The notes beneath the pieces are model-generated. The model ran no database searches. It was given only the letters and a program-made list of their open reading frames with translations, and was not told the origin of the DNA. From CAKSFT01 sp045544615 (GTDB taxonomy: Bacteria; Bacillota; Clostridia; UBA1381), in assembly GCA_045544615.1 (NCBI GenBank), contig JAZPZI010000020.1, forward strand, positions 15,652-79,651: a stretch of DNA of 64,000 nt, given 5' to 3'. Numbering within the stretch: position 1 is the first letter of the stretch; each line of letters begins with the position of its first letter. A program made the position numbers and the translations under genes. Of this stretch, positions 49,537-57,537 are shown piece by piece.

Positions 49537-50363
49537 AATTACGGAATGAAACTATGAAAACTATAATTTTTGACATAGAAAGAAATTCTTTTGTAGATGG
49601 TCCCGGAATACGCACCACAGTATTTTTTAAAGGATGCAATTTAAGGTGCAAATGGTGTCACAATCCTGAAAGTCAGAATCCAAAAAAGGAAATACTTTTT
49701 TATAAAAATAAATGTACGGATTGTGGAAGATGTAAGGACTTATCAATAGATAACGAAAATTTTATTTGCTTTAATGATGCAAAGGAAATCTGCGGAAAAG
49801 AATATACTGTCGATGAGGTTTTGAAAGAAGTTGTAAAAGACAAAACTTTTTATGAAACTTCAGGCGGCGGTGTTACTTTTTCCGGTGGAGAATGTATGTT
49901 ACAAATTGATTTTCTTTCGGGAATTTTAAAAAAGTGTAAAGAAAACGGCATACATACTGCAGTTGATACTGCAGGGCATATACCGTGGGAAAGCTTTGAT
50001 AAAATTCTGCCTTTTACCGATTTGTTTTTGTATGACATCAAAGCTATGAATGAAGAAATCCACAAGGAATATACAGGTGTTACAAATACCCGTATTCTTG
50101 AAAACCTGAAAAAACTGCTAAAATCGGATGTTGATGTTTGGGTAAGGATTCCTGTTATTCCCGGTGTAAATGATACAGAAGATGAAATGCAAAAAATCAA
50201 ATCATTTTTTGATATAAACAGTTATCCTGAAAAAGTAGAGCTACTCCCTTATCATGCTATGGGAGAGCACAAGTACGCATCCCTTGGCAAAAGTATTGAA
50301 AAATTTAGTGTTCCCGACAAAGAAGAAATTGAAAAGCTGAAACAAATTGTTGTCCCCTATTGA
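49533..50363 (+). CDS. Glycyl-radical enzyme activating protein (radical SAM)
   Basis: 276 aa. Radical SAM CxxxCxxC motif CNLRCKWCHNPESQ after GPGIRTTVFFKG, then a short extra cysteine cluster (CTDCGRCKD) for one auxiliary cluster, VTFSGGECMLQ, and YDIKAMNEEIHKEYTGV. It installs the glycyl radical on the enzyme encoded just upstream. Start either ATG 49533 (overlapping the enzyme stop) or ATG 49554, which gives the family-like N-terminus TIIFDIERNSFVDGPGIR. The last codons, ending in PY*, lie within the conserved cassette end (50347-50374). Confidence 0.93.
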   Translation: MKLRNETMKTIIFDIERNSFVDGPGIRTTVFFKGCNLRCKWCHNPESQNPKKEILFYKNKCTDCGRCKDLSIDNENFICFNDAKEICGKEYTVDEVLKEVVKDKTFYETSGGGVTFSGGECMLQIDFLSGILKKCKENGIHTAVDTAGHIPWESFDKILPFTDLFLYDIKAMNEEIHKEYTGVTNTRILENLKKLLKSDVDVWVRIPVIPGVNDTEDEMQKIKSFFDINSYPEKVELLPYHAMGEHKYASLGKSIEKFSVPDKEEIEKLKQIVVPY

Positions 50364-50374
50364 CAACACCCCTG
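50347..50374 (+). other. Conserved element-end sequence left of spoIVB tail copy 3
   Basis: 28-bp ungapped match (23 of 28) to 46305-46332: TTGTTGTCCCCTATTGACAA then CACCCCTG. It spans the activase stop codon and ends exactly where spoIVB tail homology begins. Confidence 0.7.
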
Positions 50375-50506
50375 TCGGGTTCGCCGATAATCCAGAACGG
50401 CAGATTGGTCGGTGCCGTAACCCACGTATTTGTAAACAACCCAACTCGTGGTTACGGGATATTTGCCGAGAATATGCTTGATCAGATGGGCAACCTCGCG
50501 AGGTAA
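50375..50506 (+). pseudogene. Displaced spoIVB 3' end, copy 3
   Basis: Reads SGSPIIQNGRLVGAVTH, then VFVNNPTRGYGIFAEN, MLDQMGNLAR and a stop. Same end of spoIVB as copies 1 and 2, with a terminator after it (50515-50560), but no upstream part. Shares NNPTRGYG and FAENML with copy 4 and differs from copies 1 and 2. Confidence 0.92.
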
Positions 50507-50514
50507 AATCAAAG

Positions 50515-50560
50515 AAGGCATTATCATTCCAAAACGGTTCGATATTGCCTTTTTGTTTTC
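50515..50560. terminator. Terminator after spoIVB tail copy 3
   Basis: AAGGCATTATC / GATATTGCCTT stem (one mismatch), then TTTTGTTTTC; also faces the convergent AraC gene. Confidence 0.8.
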
Positions 50561-50561
50561 A

Positions 50562-51362
50562 TTATCCTAAAAATTTCTTTTTGAATTCACCCGGGGTAAG
50601 TCCTATTTTTTGCTTAAAAAAGCGAACAAAATAGCTCACATCATCAAAACCGCATTTTTCTGCGATCTCCGAAACCGTATAATATCCGCTGTTCAAATAT
50701 TCCTTGGCATAATAAAGCCGTATAGCGTCACGGTGTTGCATCGGTGTATTCGAATACATTTTTTTCCATTCCCGCCTGAAATTCGTCACGCTCATGTTGG
50801 AAATAAACGCTAACTGCTCCAAGGTTATAGGGCTTTTGAAATTTTGCTCGATATACTCCTTGGCAGGAAGTAATCTTTGATAAAGTACGGAATTCTGTTC
50901 TTTCGTATACTCAAAATAAAACTGTGAAAGCAGCTCATAAAGATAGCCCGTTGATCGCATTTCATAGCCTACTTTTTTCAAGCTCCATGCACCGATCAAT
51001 TCTTTTAAGATTCGCTTGATTTGTTCCAATTTTTTTCCTTGTAGCAGGCAGTACGGCTGCCCTAACGCATTAAGATTAGACGAATCCTCGTGAAGATCAA
51101 AATTTACGGTATAGTGCTTGAATTCTTTTTCCGTAACAATAGAATAAGCGCAATTTGGAGAAAGAAACAGTGCATCACCGTCTGTGACTGTGATGCGATC
51201 CCCTGCGGAAAAACGATACTCTGCCTTTCCGTTCAACACATAAACGAAACCGTAATGACGTCTTCCTTGCGGATACTCACACCTGTGTACGCGATCCAAA
51301 ATGAATTCATGTGCAATATGTATTTTTTTGATATCTAAATAAAAATTCTCTGAAAACATCAT
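50562..51362 (-). CDS. AraC-family transcriptional regulator (cassette 3)
   Basis: 266 aa. N-terminal cupin-like sensor (YPQGRRHYGFVYVLNGKAEYRFSAGDRITVTDGDALFLSP), C-terminal AraC DNA-binding domain (ITLEQLAFISNMSVTNFRREWKKMYSNTPMQHRDAI and VSEIAEKCGFDDVSYFVRFFKQKIGLTPGEF). Start ATG at 51362 has GGAG seven bases upstream. It is divergent from the isomerase operon, whose promoter region contains a palindrome likely to be its site. Confidence 0.93.
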   Translation of the reverse strand: MMFSENFYLDIKKIHIAHEFILDRVHRCEYPQGRRHYGFVYVLNGKAEYRFSAGDRITVTDGDALFLSPNCAYSIVTEKEFKHYTVNFDLHEDSSNLNALGQPYCLLQGKKLEQIKRILKELIGAWSLKKVGYEMRSTGYLYELLSQFYFEYTKEQNSVLYQRLLPAKEYIEQNFKSPITLEQLAFISNMSVTNFRREWKKMYSNTPMQHRDAIRLYYAKEYLNSGYYTVSEIAEKCGFDDVSYFVRFFKQKIGLTPGEFKKKFLG

Positions 51363-51426
51363 AGCTCGTCTCCTCTTTTCAACAGGTCAAGTATAGCACA
51401 GACTAATATTTTTGTCAAGCAATAAT

Positions 51427-51489
51427 GGACAGATTGTCCCATAAATGGTCATATTATTCCTTGATTTATGACGCTTTTTATGCTAAAAT
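51427..51489 (+). promoter_or_regulatory. Operator and promoter of the isomerase operon
   Basis: Palindrome GGACA-GAT-TGTCC (51427-51439) precedes TTGATT (51461-51466) and TAAAAT (51484-51489), 17-bp spacer, 22 bp before the start codon. The palindrome is placed as an activator site would be. Confidence 0.6.
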
Positions 51490-51511
51490 TCTATAAAAGG
51501 AGGATATAAGA

Positions 51512-52936
51512 ATGAAAAAAGCAAAAATCGTCATTGTAGGCTTGGGACACTATATTTACTTCGACCAATTCGAGGGGCTCCGTGAGGAGCTGATGCAAAA
51601 GAGCGCGGACTTCAGGGCGTATCTGGATCCCGATACATGTGACATCATTGACATCGGTTATATCGACTGTGCAGAGTCGGCTTTTGATGCTGTAAAAGCA
51701 CTCAAAAAGGAGGATGCGGATCTTCTGTTCGTGCTTCTTTCCACCTACGTTCCCTCTGCGGTTGCCGCGCCGTTTGCGAGATATCTTGATATTCCGCAGG
51801 TCTTGGTGGGCATTCAGCCCTTGGAGCATTTGGATTATTCGCATACTACCACCTATATGCAGCTTTGCAACGACGATATATGCGCGATGCCAGAGATCGC
51901 GGGCGTATATGAGCGTCTCGGAAGAAAAATCCCTCCTTGCATTGTGGCGTCATCCTCGCAGAGCGAAGCAATCAAAAAGCAGGTTTCCGAATGGGTGGCG
52001 GCGGCGACGGCTATGGCGGGATTCAAATATGAGACCTTCGGCTATCTCGGTCACACCTACGAGGGCATGTACGATATGCACACCGACCCCACTGCGTTTA
52101 CTGCCGCGTTCGGCTCTCATGTAAAGATGCTTGAGGTGTGCGAGCTTTCAAGACTTTCGGAAGCAGTCACAGATGTGGAGATCACCGCTCAAATAGAGGA
52201 GATCAAAAGCACGTTTGAGATATGTGATCCGTCTATCGACCCCTTGACCGACTACGTAAAAAATGAGGATCTTGAATACTCGGCAAGGCAAGCGGTTGCA
52301 CTCAAAAAGCTTGTATCAAACAACAACCTGACGGCGCTTGCCTATTATTACAAGAGCGAGCCGAATAACCCCTACGAGCAGTTGGCGGCAAACCTGATCA
52401 TCGGCAACACGCTTCTGACCTCGTCGGGTATTCCCTTGGCAGGTGAAGCAGACCTCAAAACCGCCGCGGCGATGCTTATTATGAAAAACATCGGCGGTGG
52501 CGGATCCTTTGCTGAAATCCACCCCTTTGACGTCTGTGACGACGTTGTACTTATCGGACACGACGGTCCTCATAATATTGCGATTGCCGAGGGCAAGCCT
52601 CGTCTTCGCAAGCTAAAAAAGTATCACGGCAAGTCGGGAAGCGGCATAGGTGTTGAATTTTCGCTTAAGGCAGGACCCATTACTATGCTCAGCATCAACG
52701 TAGACCGCAACGGAAAGTTTAAAATGATCGCGGCAGAAGGAACGTCTATTGCGGGAGATATTCCCCAGACGGGCAACACAAACACACGCGTCAGCTTCGG
52801 CGGCGACGTTTGCGAATTTCTCTCGCGTTGGTGCGAGGCAGGTCCTACGCATCATCTGGCACTCGGCGTCGGACACCATATTGACACCTTGCGTAAATTC
52901 GCAAAGATCAGCGGCATTGAATTGATCGAGGTTTGA
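51512..52936 (+). CDS. L-fucose/L-arabinose isomerase-family protein
   Basis: 474 aa. Overall pattern of the arabinose/fucose isomerase superfamily: N-terminal LLFVLLSTYVPSAVAAPFARYLDIPQVLVG, central AAAMLIMKNIGGGGSFAEIHPFDVCDDVVLIGHDGPHNIAIAEGKP, and C-terminal CEAGPTHHLALGVGHHIDTL, where His residues bind the metal. Members isomerise aldoses to ketoses; this one is well diverged from AraA so the sugar is unknown. Start ATG with AGGAGG about eight bases upstream. First gene of an operon with an SGNH hydrolase (4 bp gap) and a large hydrolase-like protein. Confidence 0.85.
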   Translation: MKKAKIVIVGLGHYIYFDQFEGLREELMQKSADFRAYLDPDTCDIIDIGYIDCAESAFDAVKALKKEDADLLFVLLSTYVPSAVAAPFARYLDIPQVLVGIQPLEHLDYSHTTTYMQLCNDDICAMPEIAGVYERLGRKIPPCIVASSSQSEAIKKQVSEWVAAATAMAGFKYETFGYLGHTYEGMYDMHTDPTAFTAAFGSHVKMLEVCELSRLSEAVTDVEITAQIEEIKSTFEICDPSIDPLTDYVKNEDLEYSARQAVALKKLVSNNNLTALAYYYKSEPNNPYEQLAANLIIGNTLLTSSGIPLAGEADLKTAAAMLIMKNIGGGGSFAEIHPFDVCDDVVLIGHDGPHNIAIAEGKPRLRKLKKYHGKSGSGIGVEFSLKAGPITMLSINVDRNGKFKMIAAEGTSIAGDIPQTGNTNTRVSFGGDVCEFLSRWCEAGPTHHLALGVGHHIDTLRKFAKISGIELIEV

Positions 52937-52940
52937 TTGT

Positions 52941-53675
52941 ATGAATATTCGAGAAAAAATCTTTTTAGATCTAAAGGGACTGGAGAAAGAAGGCCCTATC
53001 AATATTGTAGTATTTGGAGATAGCGTTACTCACGGTGCTCTCTGCAGTTGTTTTAACTACGAAACAGTCTATTGGAATCTGCTCCGGCAAAAAATCAGTG
53101 CCATTCGGGATTACGTTCCCGTGAACGTGATCAACGCAGGAATCGGAGGAACCACCGCAAAAAGCTCTTTGCGCCGTTTGGAAAGTCAGGTCCTTTCTCA
53201 TTCGCCCGATCTTATAATCGTTTGCTTCGGGTTAAACGATATTAACGGCACGTTGGAGGATTATCTTTCTGCTTTGGAGATTATATTCAAAAAATGCAAA
53301 GAACAATGTGAGACAGTTTTCTTGACCCCAAATATGTTGAATACCTACGTTGCAGACGATACCCCGAAAGAGCATATTGAATACGCAAAAAAGACAGCGG
53401 AATATCAGACAAGCGGAAGAATGGACCTCTATATTAATTCTGCGACAAAGCTTGCACGCGACATTGGTGTTGAGGTGTGCGACTGTTATTCGATGTGGAA
53501 AGATCTGAATAAGATACAGGACACAACAAAGCTTTTGATCAATCGCATCAACCACCCCACGCAAGAAATGCACACACTTTTTGCCGACGCGCTTTTTGAG
53601 ACAATATTCGATGGTACAGATGTGTGCGAAGCAAGGATTCATGAAAACGCGATGTATCAAAATGAAAGGAAATGA
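52941..53675 (+). CDS. SGNH/GDSL-family hydrolase
   Basis: 244 aa, no signal peptide. SGNH blocks: NIVVFGDSVTHGALCS (catalytic Ser), NAGIGGTTAKSSLRRLESQV (Gly), LIIVCFGLNDINGTLEDYLSAL (Asn) and INHPTQEMHTLFADALF with His. Likely an esterase that removes acetyl or other acyl groups from a sugar in the cytoplasm. Gap of 4 bp to the isomerase gene and 3 bp to the next gene, so one operon. Confidence 0.88.
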   Translation: MNIREKIFLDLKGLEKEGPINIVVFGDSVTHGALCSCFNYETVYWNLLRQKISAIRDYVPVNVINAGIGGTTAKSSLRRLESQVLSHSPDLIIVCFGLNDINGTLEDYLSALEIIFKKCKEQCETVFLTPNMLNTYVADDTPKEHIEYAKKTAEYQTSGRMDLYINSATKLARDIGVEVCDCYSMWKDLNKIQDTTKLLINRINHPTQEMHTLFADALFETIFDGTDVCEARIHENAMYQNERK

Positions 53676-53678
53676 AAG

Positions 53679-55805
53679 ATGTTTGAAAACGTTACGTTAG
53701 AATTAAGCCTAAAGCCATTTAAGCAAACAGACGAAGTCTATATCCAAAAGGTATGCGCGCAAATCTTTGAACAATGGCATCCACTCCTGAAGAACAGAAA
53801 ATCCATCTCTATTATGCTTTGGGTAGGAGACGGAAGCGAGATATTGGATTACGCGGGAAATTTGGACGACGTGTTCGAATGGGCACGCTTTGTCGGAACG
53901 GCAAATCTGCTGTATTTGGAAGACGGCGAGCCGCTTGAAACCTCTTTACACAAACGGAAACAGGATTATATCAAAAACGCGCCTGTGATGACCTACGGTA
54001 TCCTCAAAACGATCATTTCCTGCTTGAAGGAAGAAGGCAAAAAAGCATTTCCCGAGGCTGTGATACGGGTGGGTGAAACCTTTGATATCGGTCCCGAATT
54101 CGCCATTTCGGATTTCAAATACAACCGCCACACCGAGATCTGCTCGGGCTCAAGACTCGACAAGCACGGCTTTGTTGACGCCACCGCGACGTTGCACGCA
54201 GATGACCGCTATTATGTTGCCTATCCCGACGGTATCCCCGAGGGCACACCCTTTGGAACTTTCCTCGGAAAACAATCCGAGATTTTCCTGCGGGATATGG
54301 GATTTGACTACCTTTGGCTTTCCAACGGACTCGGTTTCAGCGCCAATCCTTGGGATAAGACGGGCAAGATCTTTGACGGTGAGAAATATTATCCGGAAAA
54401 GCTGGGGACGACCAAAGAAAGCGTGTTTGCCTTTTGGAAGCTCTTTAGAAAGGAATGTTCCTTCCCTCTCGAAACAAGAGGCACAAATAACTCCGTCGGC
54501 ATCGACTATGCCAGCGACGGTGTACCGCTTTACGACATCTACAACGCCAATCTTGACATCGCCGCGCCTCCCAACTCTCCGTGGGCGGCACTCAATGATA
54601 ACTACGGTCTTGAGATCATGGGGCATATGACACGTATCTGTGAACTTCCGAGTGAAAGATTTCCGTTCCGCTACTATATCCATGACCCTTGGTGGATCAA
54701 CTCACCATGGTACGACCGCTATGACGGCTCTCCGTGTGATATCTACCTTCCAATGGCGATCTCGCGCATCAATGAGAACGGAGAGGCGGAGACAGCAAAT
54801 TCGCTCAATATTCTTTCCATCGACAACTCCTACGGAGGTATGCCCGATGCGTGTGTCAACGAGCCCTTGCCGCACATTCTAAAAGCCGAAAAGGATGCGG
54901 CTGACGAGCCTGCGCCCTTGGTTTGGGTCTATCCTATGCGTGAGTACACTACGTCGGAGAATGCTGAGCTGCTCCGAGAAATGAATCTTGGAGATAACTA
55001 TATCTGTGACGCGATCAACGATGGACTTCCGCTTTGCTGCGTGGTGTCAACCGACAATTTTTTAAAGCATAGTGTAGATATTTACAAGAAGAGCGTATTG
55101 ATCTCGCCCGTTCCCGAAAATCCCAACGTACTTAATCGGTTAGTAGCCCTTGCAAAGCAAGGATTTGGCGTACTTGTATACGGAACGAAGGAAAAACTTC
55201 AAACAGTCCAAAGCCTTGACAGATTGGTAAAGCTTGACGTTGAAGATCCCGCAAGCCATCTGCGCGAGGCGCTGTCAGCGTGGGGATATGAAATCTCCTT
55301 TGCCAAAAAAGAAGAGGGCACCAAGCCCCCCACAATGGCTATCGTGCGACACGACAATGCTCTGTTTTTCTCTGTTTACAACGCAAATACCACGACCGAT
55401 ACACACCTGAAATTTCCACTTGGCGCACCCATATTATGCGGAGCAGAAGCCGAAATGACAGACGGAAGATCGTCCTACCGTTTCAGTCGTGGAGAGCATC
55501 GGGAATGCCGAGTATTCGTTGAACAAAATAGCGGTGTGATCTCCTGCCGCGAAACGCCCCCTGTCAATGCGAGATACAGACGGGCAATCAAAATAACGGG
55601 ACTTAGTGATGCGACCGTATACTTGTTCCCCGAAAAAAACTGCGAATCCTCGGTTTCGATTGCAAAAGGTACCGACCGAACCCCCGAATTCGATCCGCGC
55701 TTCACCGCCGTCAATGATGAAAAATACGACACCTATCTGAAAGGTGAACATATCAGCGGAAATATTTATTTTTTGATGGGACATAATAGAAAGAGCGCGA
55801 ACTGA
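53679..55805 (+). CDS. Large cytoplasmic protein, possibly glycoside-hydrolase-like, unknown family
   Basis: 708 aa. I do not recognise the family. The N-terminal ~450 residues have aromatic- and acid-rich barrel-like blocks (RVGETFDIGPEFAISDFKYN, FDYLWLSNGLGFSANPWDKTG, DYASDGVPLYDIYNANLDIAAPPNSPW, YYIHDPWWINSPWYDRYDGSPCDIYLPMA). A Rossmann-like stretch follows (FGVLVYGTKEKLQ, ~490-540), then a beta-rich end (ITGLSDATVYLFPE). The layout, with a glutamine-amidotransferase-like middle domain and beta C-terminus, resembles beta-galactosidase-type enzymes. No signal peptide. With the isomerase and esterase it may process an imported glycoside. Confidence 0.75.
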   Translation: MFENVTLELSLKPFKQTDEVYIQKVCAQIFEQWHPLLKNRKSISIMLWVGDGSEILDYAGNLDDVFEWARFVGTANLLYLEDGEPLETSLHKRKQDYIKNAPVMTYGILKTIISCLKEEGKKAFPEAVIRVGETFDIGPEFAISDFKYNRHTEICSGSRLDKHGFVDATATLHADDRYYVAYPDGIPEGTPFGTFLGKQSEIFLRDMGFDYLWLSNGLGFSANPWDKTGKIFDGEKYYPEKLGTTKESVFAFWKLFRKECSFPLETRGTNNSVGIDYASDGVPLYDIYNANLDIAAPPNSPWAALNDNYGLEIMGHMTRICELPSERFPFRYYIHDPWWINSPWYDRYDGSPCDIYLPMAISRINENGEAETANSLNILSIDNSYGGMPDACVNEPLPHILKAEKDAADEPAPLVWVYPMREYTTSENAELLREMNLGDNYICDAINDGLPLCCVVSTDNFLKHSVDIYKKSVLISPVPENPNVLNRLVALAKQGFGVLVYGTKEKLQTVQSLDRLVKLDVEDPASHLREALSAWGYEISFAKKEEGTKPPTMAIVRHDNALFFSVYNANTTTDTHLKFPLGAPILCGAEAEMTDGRSSYRFSRGEHRECRVFVEQNSGVISCRETPPVNARYRRAIKITGLSDATVYLFPEKNCESSVSIAKGTDRTPEFDPRFTAVNDEKYDTYLKGEHISGNIYFLMGHNRKSAN

Positions 55806-55901
55806 ACAGGTCAATTCGCTCTCAAATCTACCGAAATATGGGCTTTTTCCGCTATATTTAGCTGAGTGTTGAGGACTTTTAGGTGTAGGTATCATCAATT
55901 T

Positions 55902-55985
55902 ACTTATGTATTTGTAAATAACCCGACCCGTGGTTATGGGATATTTGCCGAGAATATGCTAAACTCCGCCCTCAGTCTGCAATAA
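55902..55985 (+). pseudogene. Displaced spoIVB 3' end, copy 4 (truncated)
   Basis: Reads THVFVNNPTRGYG-like TYVFVNNPTRGYG, IFAENMLNSALSLQ and a stop; the SGSPxIQNG part is missing. It is nearest to copy 3, has host-like codons and lies just upstream of spo0A, so it may be the original spoIVB end. The stretch 55806-56047 otherwise holds no gene; an AGAGCG/CGCTCT inverted repeat at ~55790-55821 could be a weak terminator of the preceding gene. Confidence 0.85.
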
Positions 55986-56047
55986 TCTTTTATAAAGCTT
56001 GAATTTTTACAAAATTTCCATTTTTTGGAAAAATATTTTAAAAACTA

Positions 56048-56076
56048 TTGCAATTTTTCAAAGAATATGTTAATAT
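56048..56076 (+). promoter_or_regulatory. Possible spo0A promoter
   Basis: TTGCAA (56048-56053) and TAATAT (56071-56076), 17-bp spacer, followed by a 110-base leader with a GGGTG...CACCC hairpin (56085-56105). A SigH site may also exist but I cannot place one. Confidence 0.5.
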
Positions 56077-56186
56077 ATTGCTACGGGTGATGTTTGCTGA
56101 CACCCACGTACTTTTATAATTTAATATTGTACCCGGTCTTAACAGACATCATTTCGAGTTATATCAACATGAAGGGGTGTTTTTCT

Positions 56187-56966
56187 ATGAAAGACAAAAT
56201 ATCTGTACTTATTGCAGATGACAACAAGGTGTTTACAGATGAGCTGGCGGACTACCTAAAGACTGCGCCCGACATTAAAGTTGCAGGCGTTGCGTACAAC
56301 GGTAGAGAAGCCCTGGGGATGATATCCGAAACCGAACCCGATGTGGTTATTTTGGATGTGATAATGCCCGAGCGTGACGGACTTGGCGTTTTGAAGCAGC
56401 TACAGCTGCAAAAATCAAAAAAGCCGACCGTGATTGTTCTCTCGGTAACCGGTAATTCGAGCATAATGGAAACAGCCATGAAACTCGGTGCCGACTATTA
56501 TCTATTAAAGCCTCAGACACTTCCGGCGATTGCAGATACTATCCGCAGTTTTGCCTCTGCATCAAAAATCTTGGCACCTACCCAGGAAATGATTTCAATC
56601 ACTCCTCAAAAACAACCGCTCGACCTAGAAACTCTGGTAACCGAATTTATCCACGAGCTGGGCGTTCCTGCTCACATCAAAGGATATCAGTATATCAGAT
56701 CGGCAATTATGATGGTTGTTGAAGATATGGAACTCTTAAATTATATTACCAAGCAGTTGTATCCTACAATCGCAAAGAAATATAAAACCACGTCTTCAAG
56801 AGTAGAGCGTGCAATCCGTCATTCAATCGAGGTTGCATGGAGTCGAGGAAAACCCGAGACTATGGATGAAATCTTCGGCTACACAGTCGATACCGGAAAG
56901 GGTAAACCCACAAATTCCGAGTTTATCGCTATGGTAGCAGACAGAATACGCCTCCAGATCAAATAA
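56187..56966 (+). CDS. spo0A: Sporulation master response regulator Spo0A
   Basis: 259 aa, start ATG at 56187 with GGGGTG seven bases upstream; the open frame extends to 56094 without a site. Receiver domain at 1-125 with acidic pocket IADDN, phospho-Asp in VVILDVIMPERDG, and Lys in LLKPQ. The C-terminal Spo0A DNA-binding domain is unmistakable: HELGVPAHIKGYQYIRSAI, SSRVERAIRHSIEVAWSRG and PTNSEFIAMVADRI. It controls entry into sporulation. The usual neighbour spoIVB is ~13 kb upstream because of the cassettes. Confidence 0.97.
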   Translation: MKDKISVLIADDNKVFTDELADYLKTAPDIKVAGVAYNGREALGMISETEPDVVILDVIMPERDGLGVLKQLQLQKSKKPTVIVLSVTGNSSIMETAMKLGADYYLLKPQTLPAIADTIRSFASASKILAPTQEMISITPQKQPLDLETLVTEFIHELGVPAHIKGYQYIRSAIMMVVEDMELLNYITKQLYPTIAKKYKTTSSRVERAIRHSIEVAWSRGKPETMDEIFGYTVDTGKGKPTNSEFIAMVADRIRLQIK

Positions 56967-57033
56967 CCAGTGTTGATATTAACAAAAAAACAGCAGACCC
57001 CCCCAATTTCTGCTGTATCTTAAAAAAAGGCAC

Positions 57034-57067
57034 AAAAAAGCTGTACTTAATTTAGTACAGCTTTTTT
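57034..57067 (+). terminator. Terminator after spo0A
   Basis: AAAAAAGCTGTACT / AGTACAGCTTTTTT with T-run. The bases between the spo0A stop and mazF hold nothing else. Confidence 0.88.
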
Positions 57068-57183
57068 ATTTATAAAGAATTCGATTTCGAAATAGCTTAC
57101 ATCAGAAGATATGTAACCCCAAAGGGCCACATACATCTTTTTTTAAATTTATTTTCTGCACGGTAACTCTCCTTTTGTACCAT

Positions 57184-57537
57184 TTAGATATTCCCCAAGC
57201 CAAAACTCACCAAAAGTGCATCGTCAACGAGCGTCATAAGCATCTCATCAAGATGACCTATTCTCTCCCGAAGTCTGCGCTTATCGATAGTCCTGACCTG
57301 CTCCAGCAATATTACCGAGTCCTTGTTAAGACCGTACTCCTCTGCAGATATTTCAATATGTGTCGGCATCTTTGCCTTGTTTATCTGCGAGGTAATTGCT
57401 GCGGCTATCACCGTGGGGCTGTATTTATTGCCGATATCGTTTTGTACAATCAATACCGGTCTGACACCTCCCTGTTCACTGCCTACAACAGGGCTTAAAT
57501 CGGCGTAATAAATATCTCCTCTTTTTACAATCACCAC
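57184..57537 (-). CDS. mazF: MazF/PemK-family endoribonuclease toxin (NdoA-like)
   Basis: 117 aa, GTG start. Family motifs: KRGDIYYADLSPVVGSEQGGVRPVLIVQNDIGN, SPTVIAAAITSQ, LPTHIEI-type MPTHIEISAEEYGL and DSVILLEQVRTIDKRRL. It cleaves mRNA at a short sequence unless bound by its antitoxin. It shares one base with the antitoxin stop and lies beside alr, exactly as ndoA does in Bacillus. Confidence 0.95.
   Translation of the reverse strand: MVIVKRGDIYYADLSPVVGSEQGGVRPVLIVQNDIGNKYSPTVIAAAITSQINKAKMPTHIEISAEEYGLNKDSVILLEQVRTIDKRRLRERIGHLDEMLMTLVDDALLVSFGLGNI

Larger units (their letters stand above)
46333..50374 (+). mobile_element. Putative integrated cassette 2 at the spoIVB 3' end
   Basis: Runs from spoIVB tail copy 2 with its terminator to tail copy 3. 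Cargo: AraC-type regulator (minus strand), glycyl-radical enzyme and its radical-SAM activase (plus strand). AT-rich. The right boundary sequence (50347-50374) equals that of cassette 1 at 23 of 28 positions, and even overlaps the last codons of the activase. No recombinase inside. Confidence 0.68.
50375..55901 (+). mobile_element. Putative integrated cassette 3 at the spoIVB 3' end
   Basis: Runs from spoIVB tail copy 3 to the truncated copy 4. Cargo: AraC regulator (minus), sugar isomerase family protein, SGNH hydrolase and a large hydrolase-like protein (plus). GC-richer than cassettes 1 and 2, with many GCG and CGC codons. The right-end sequence seen for cassettes 1 and 2 is not found near 55901, so this end seems eroded. 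No recombinase inside. Confidence 0.6.

Noticed and set aside
54073..54683. 185- and 177-aa ORFs overlapping the 708-aa gene
   Set aside because: Frame shadows caused by GC-rich codons of cassette 3; the 708-aa frame has the ribosome site, operon spacing and protein-like composition.
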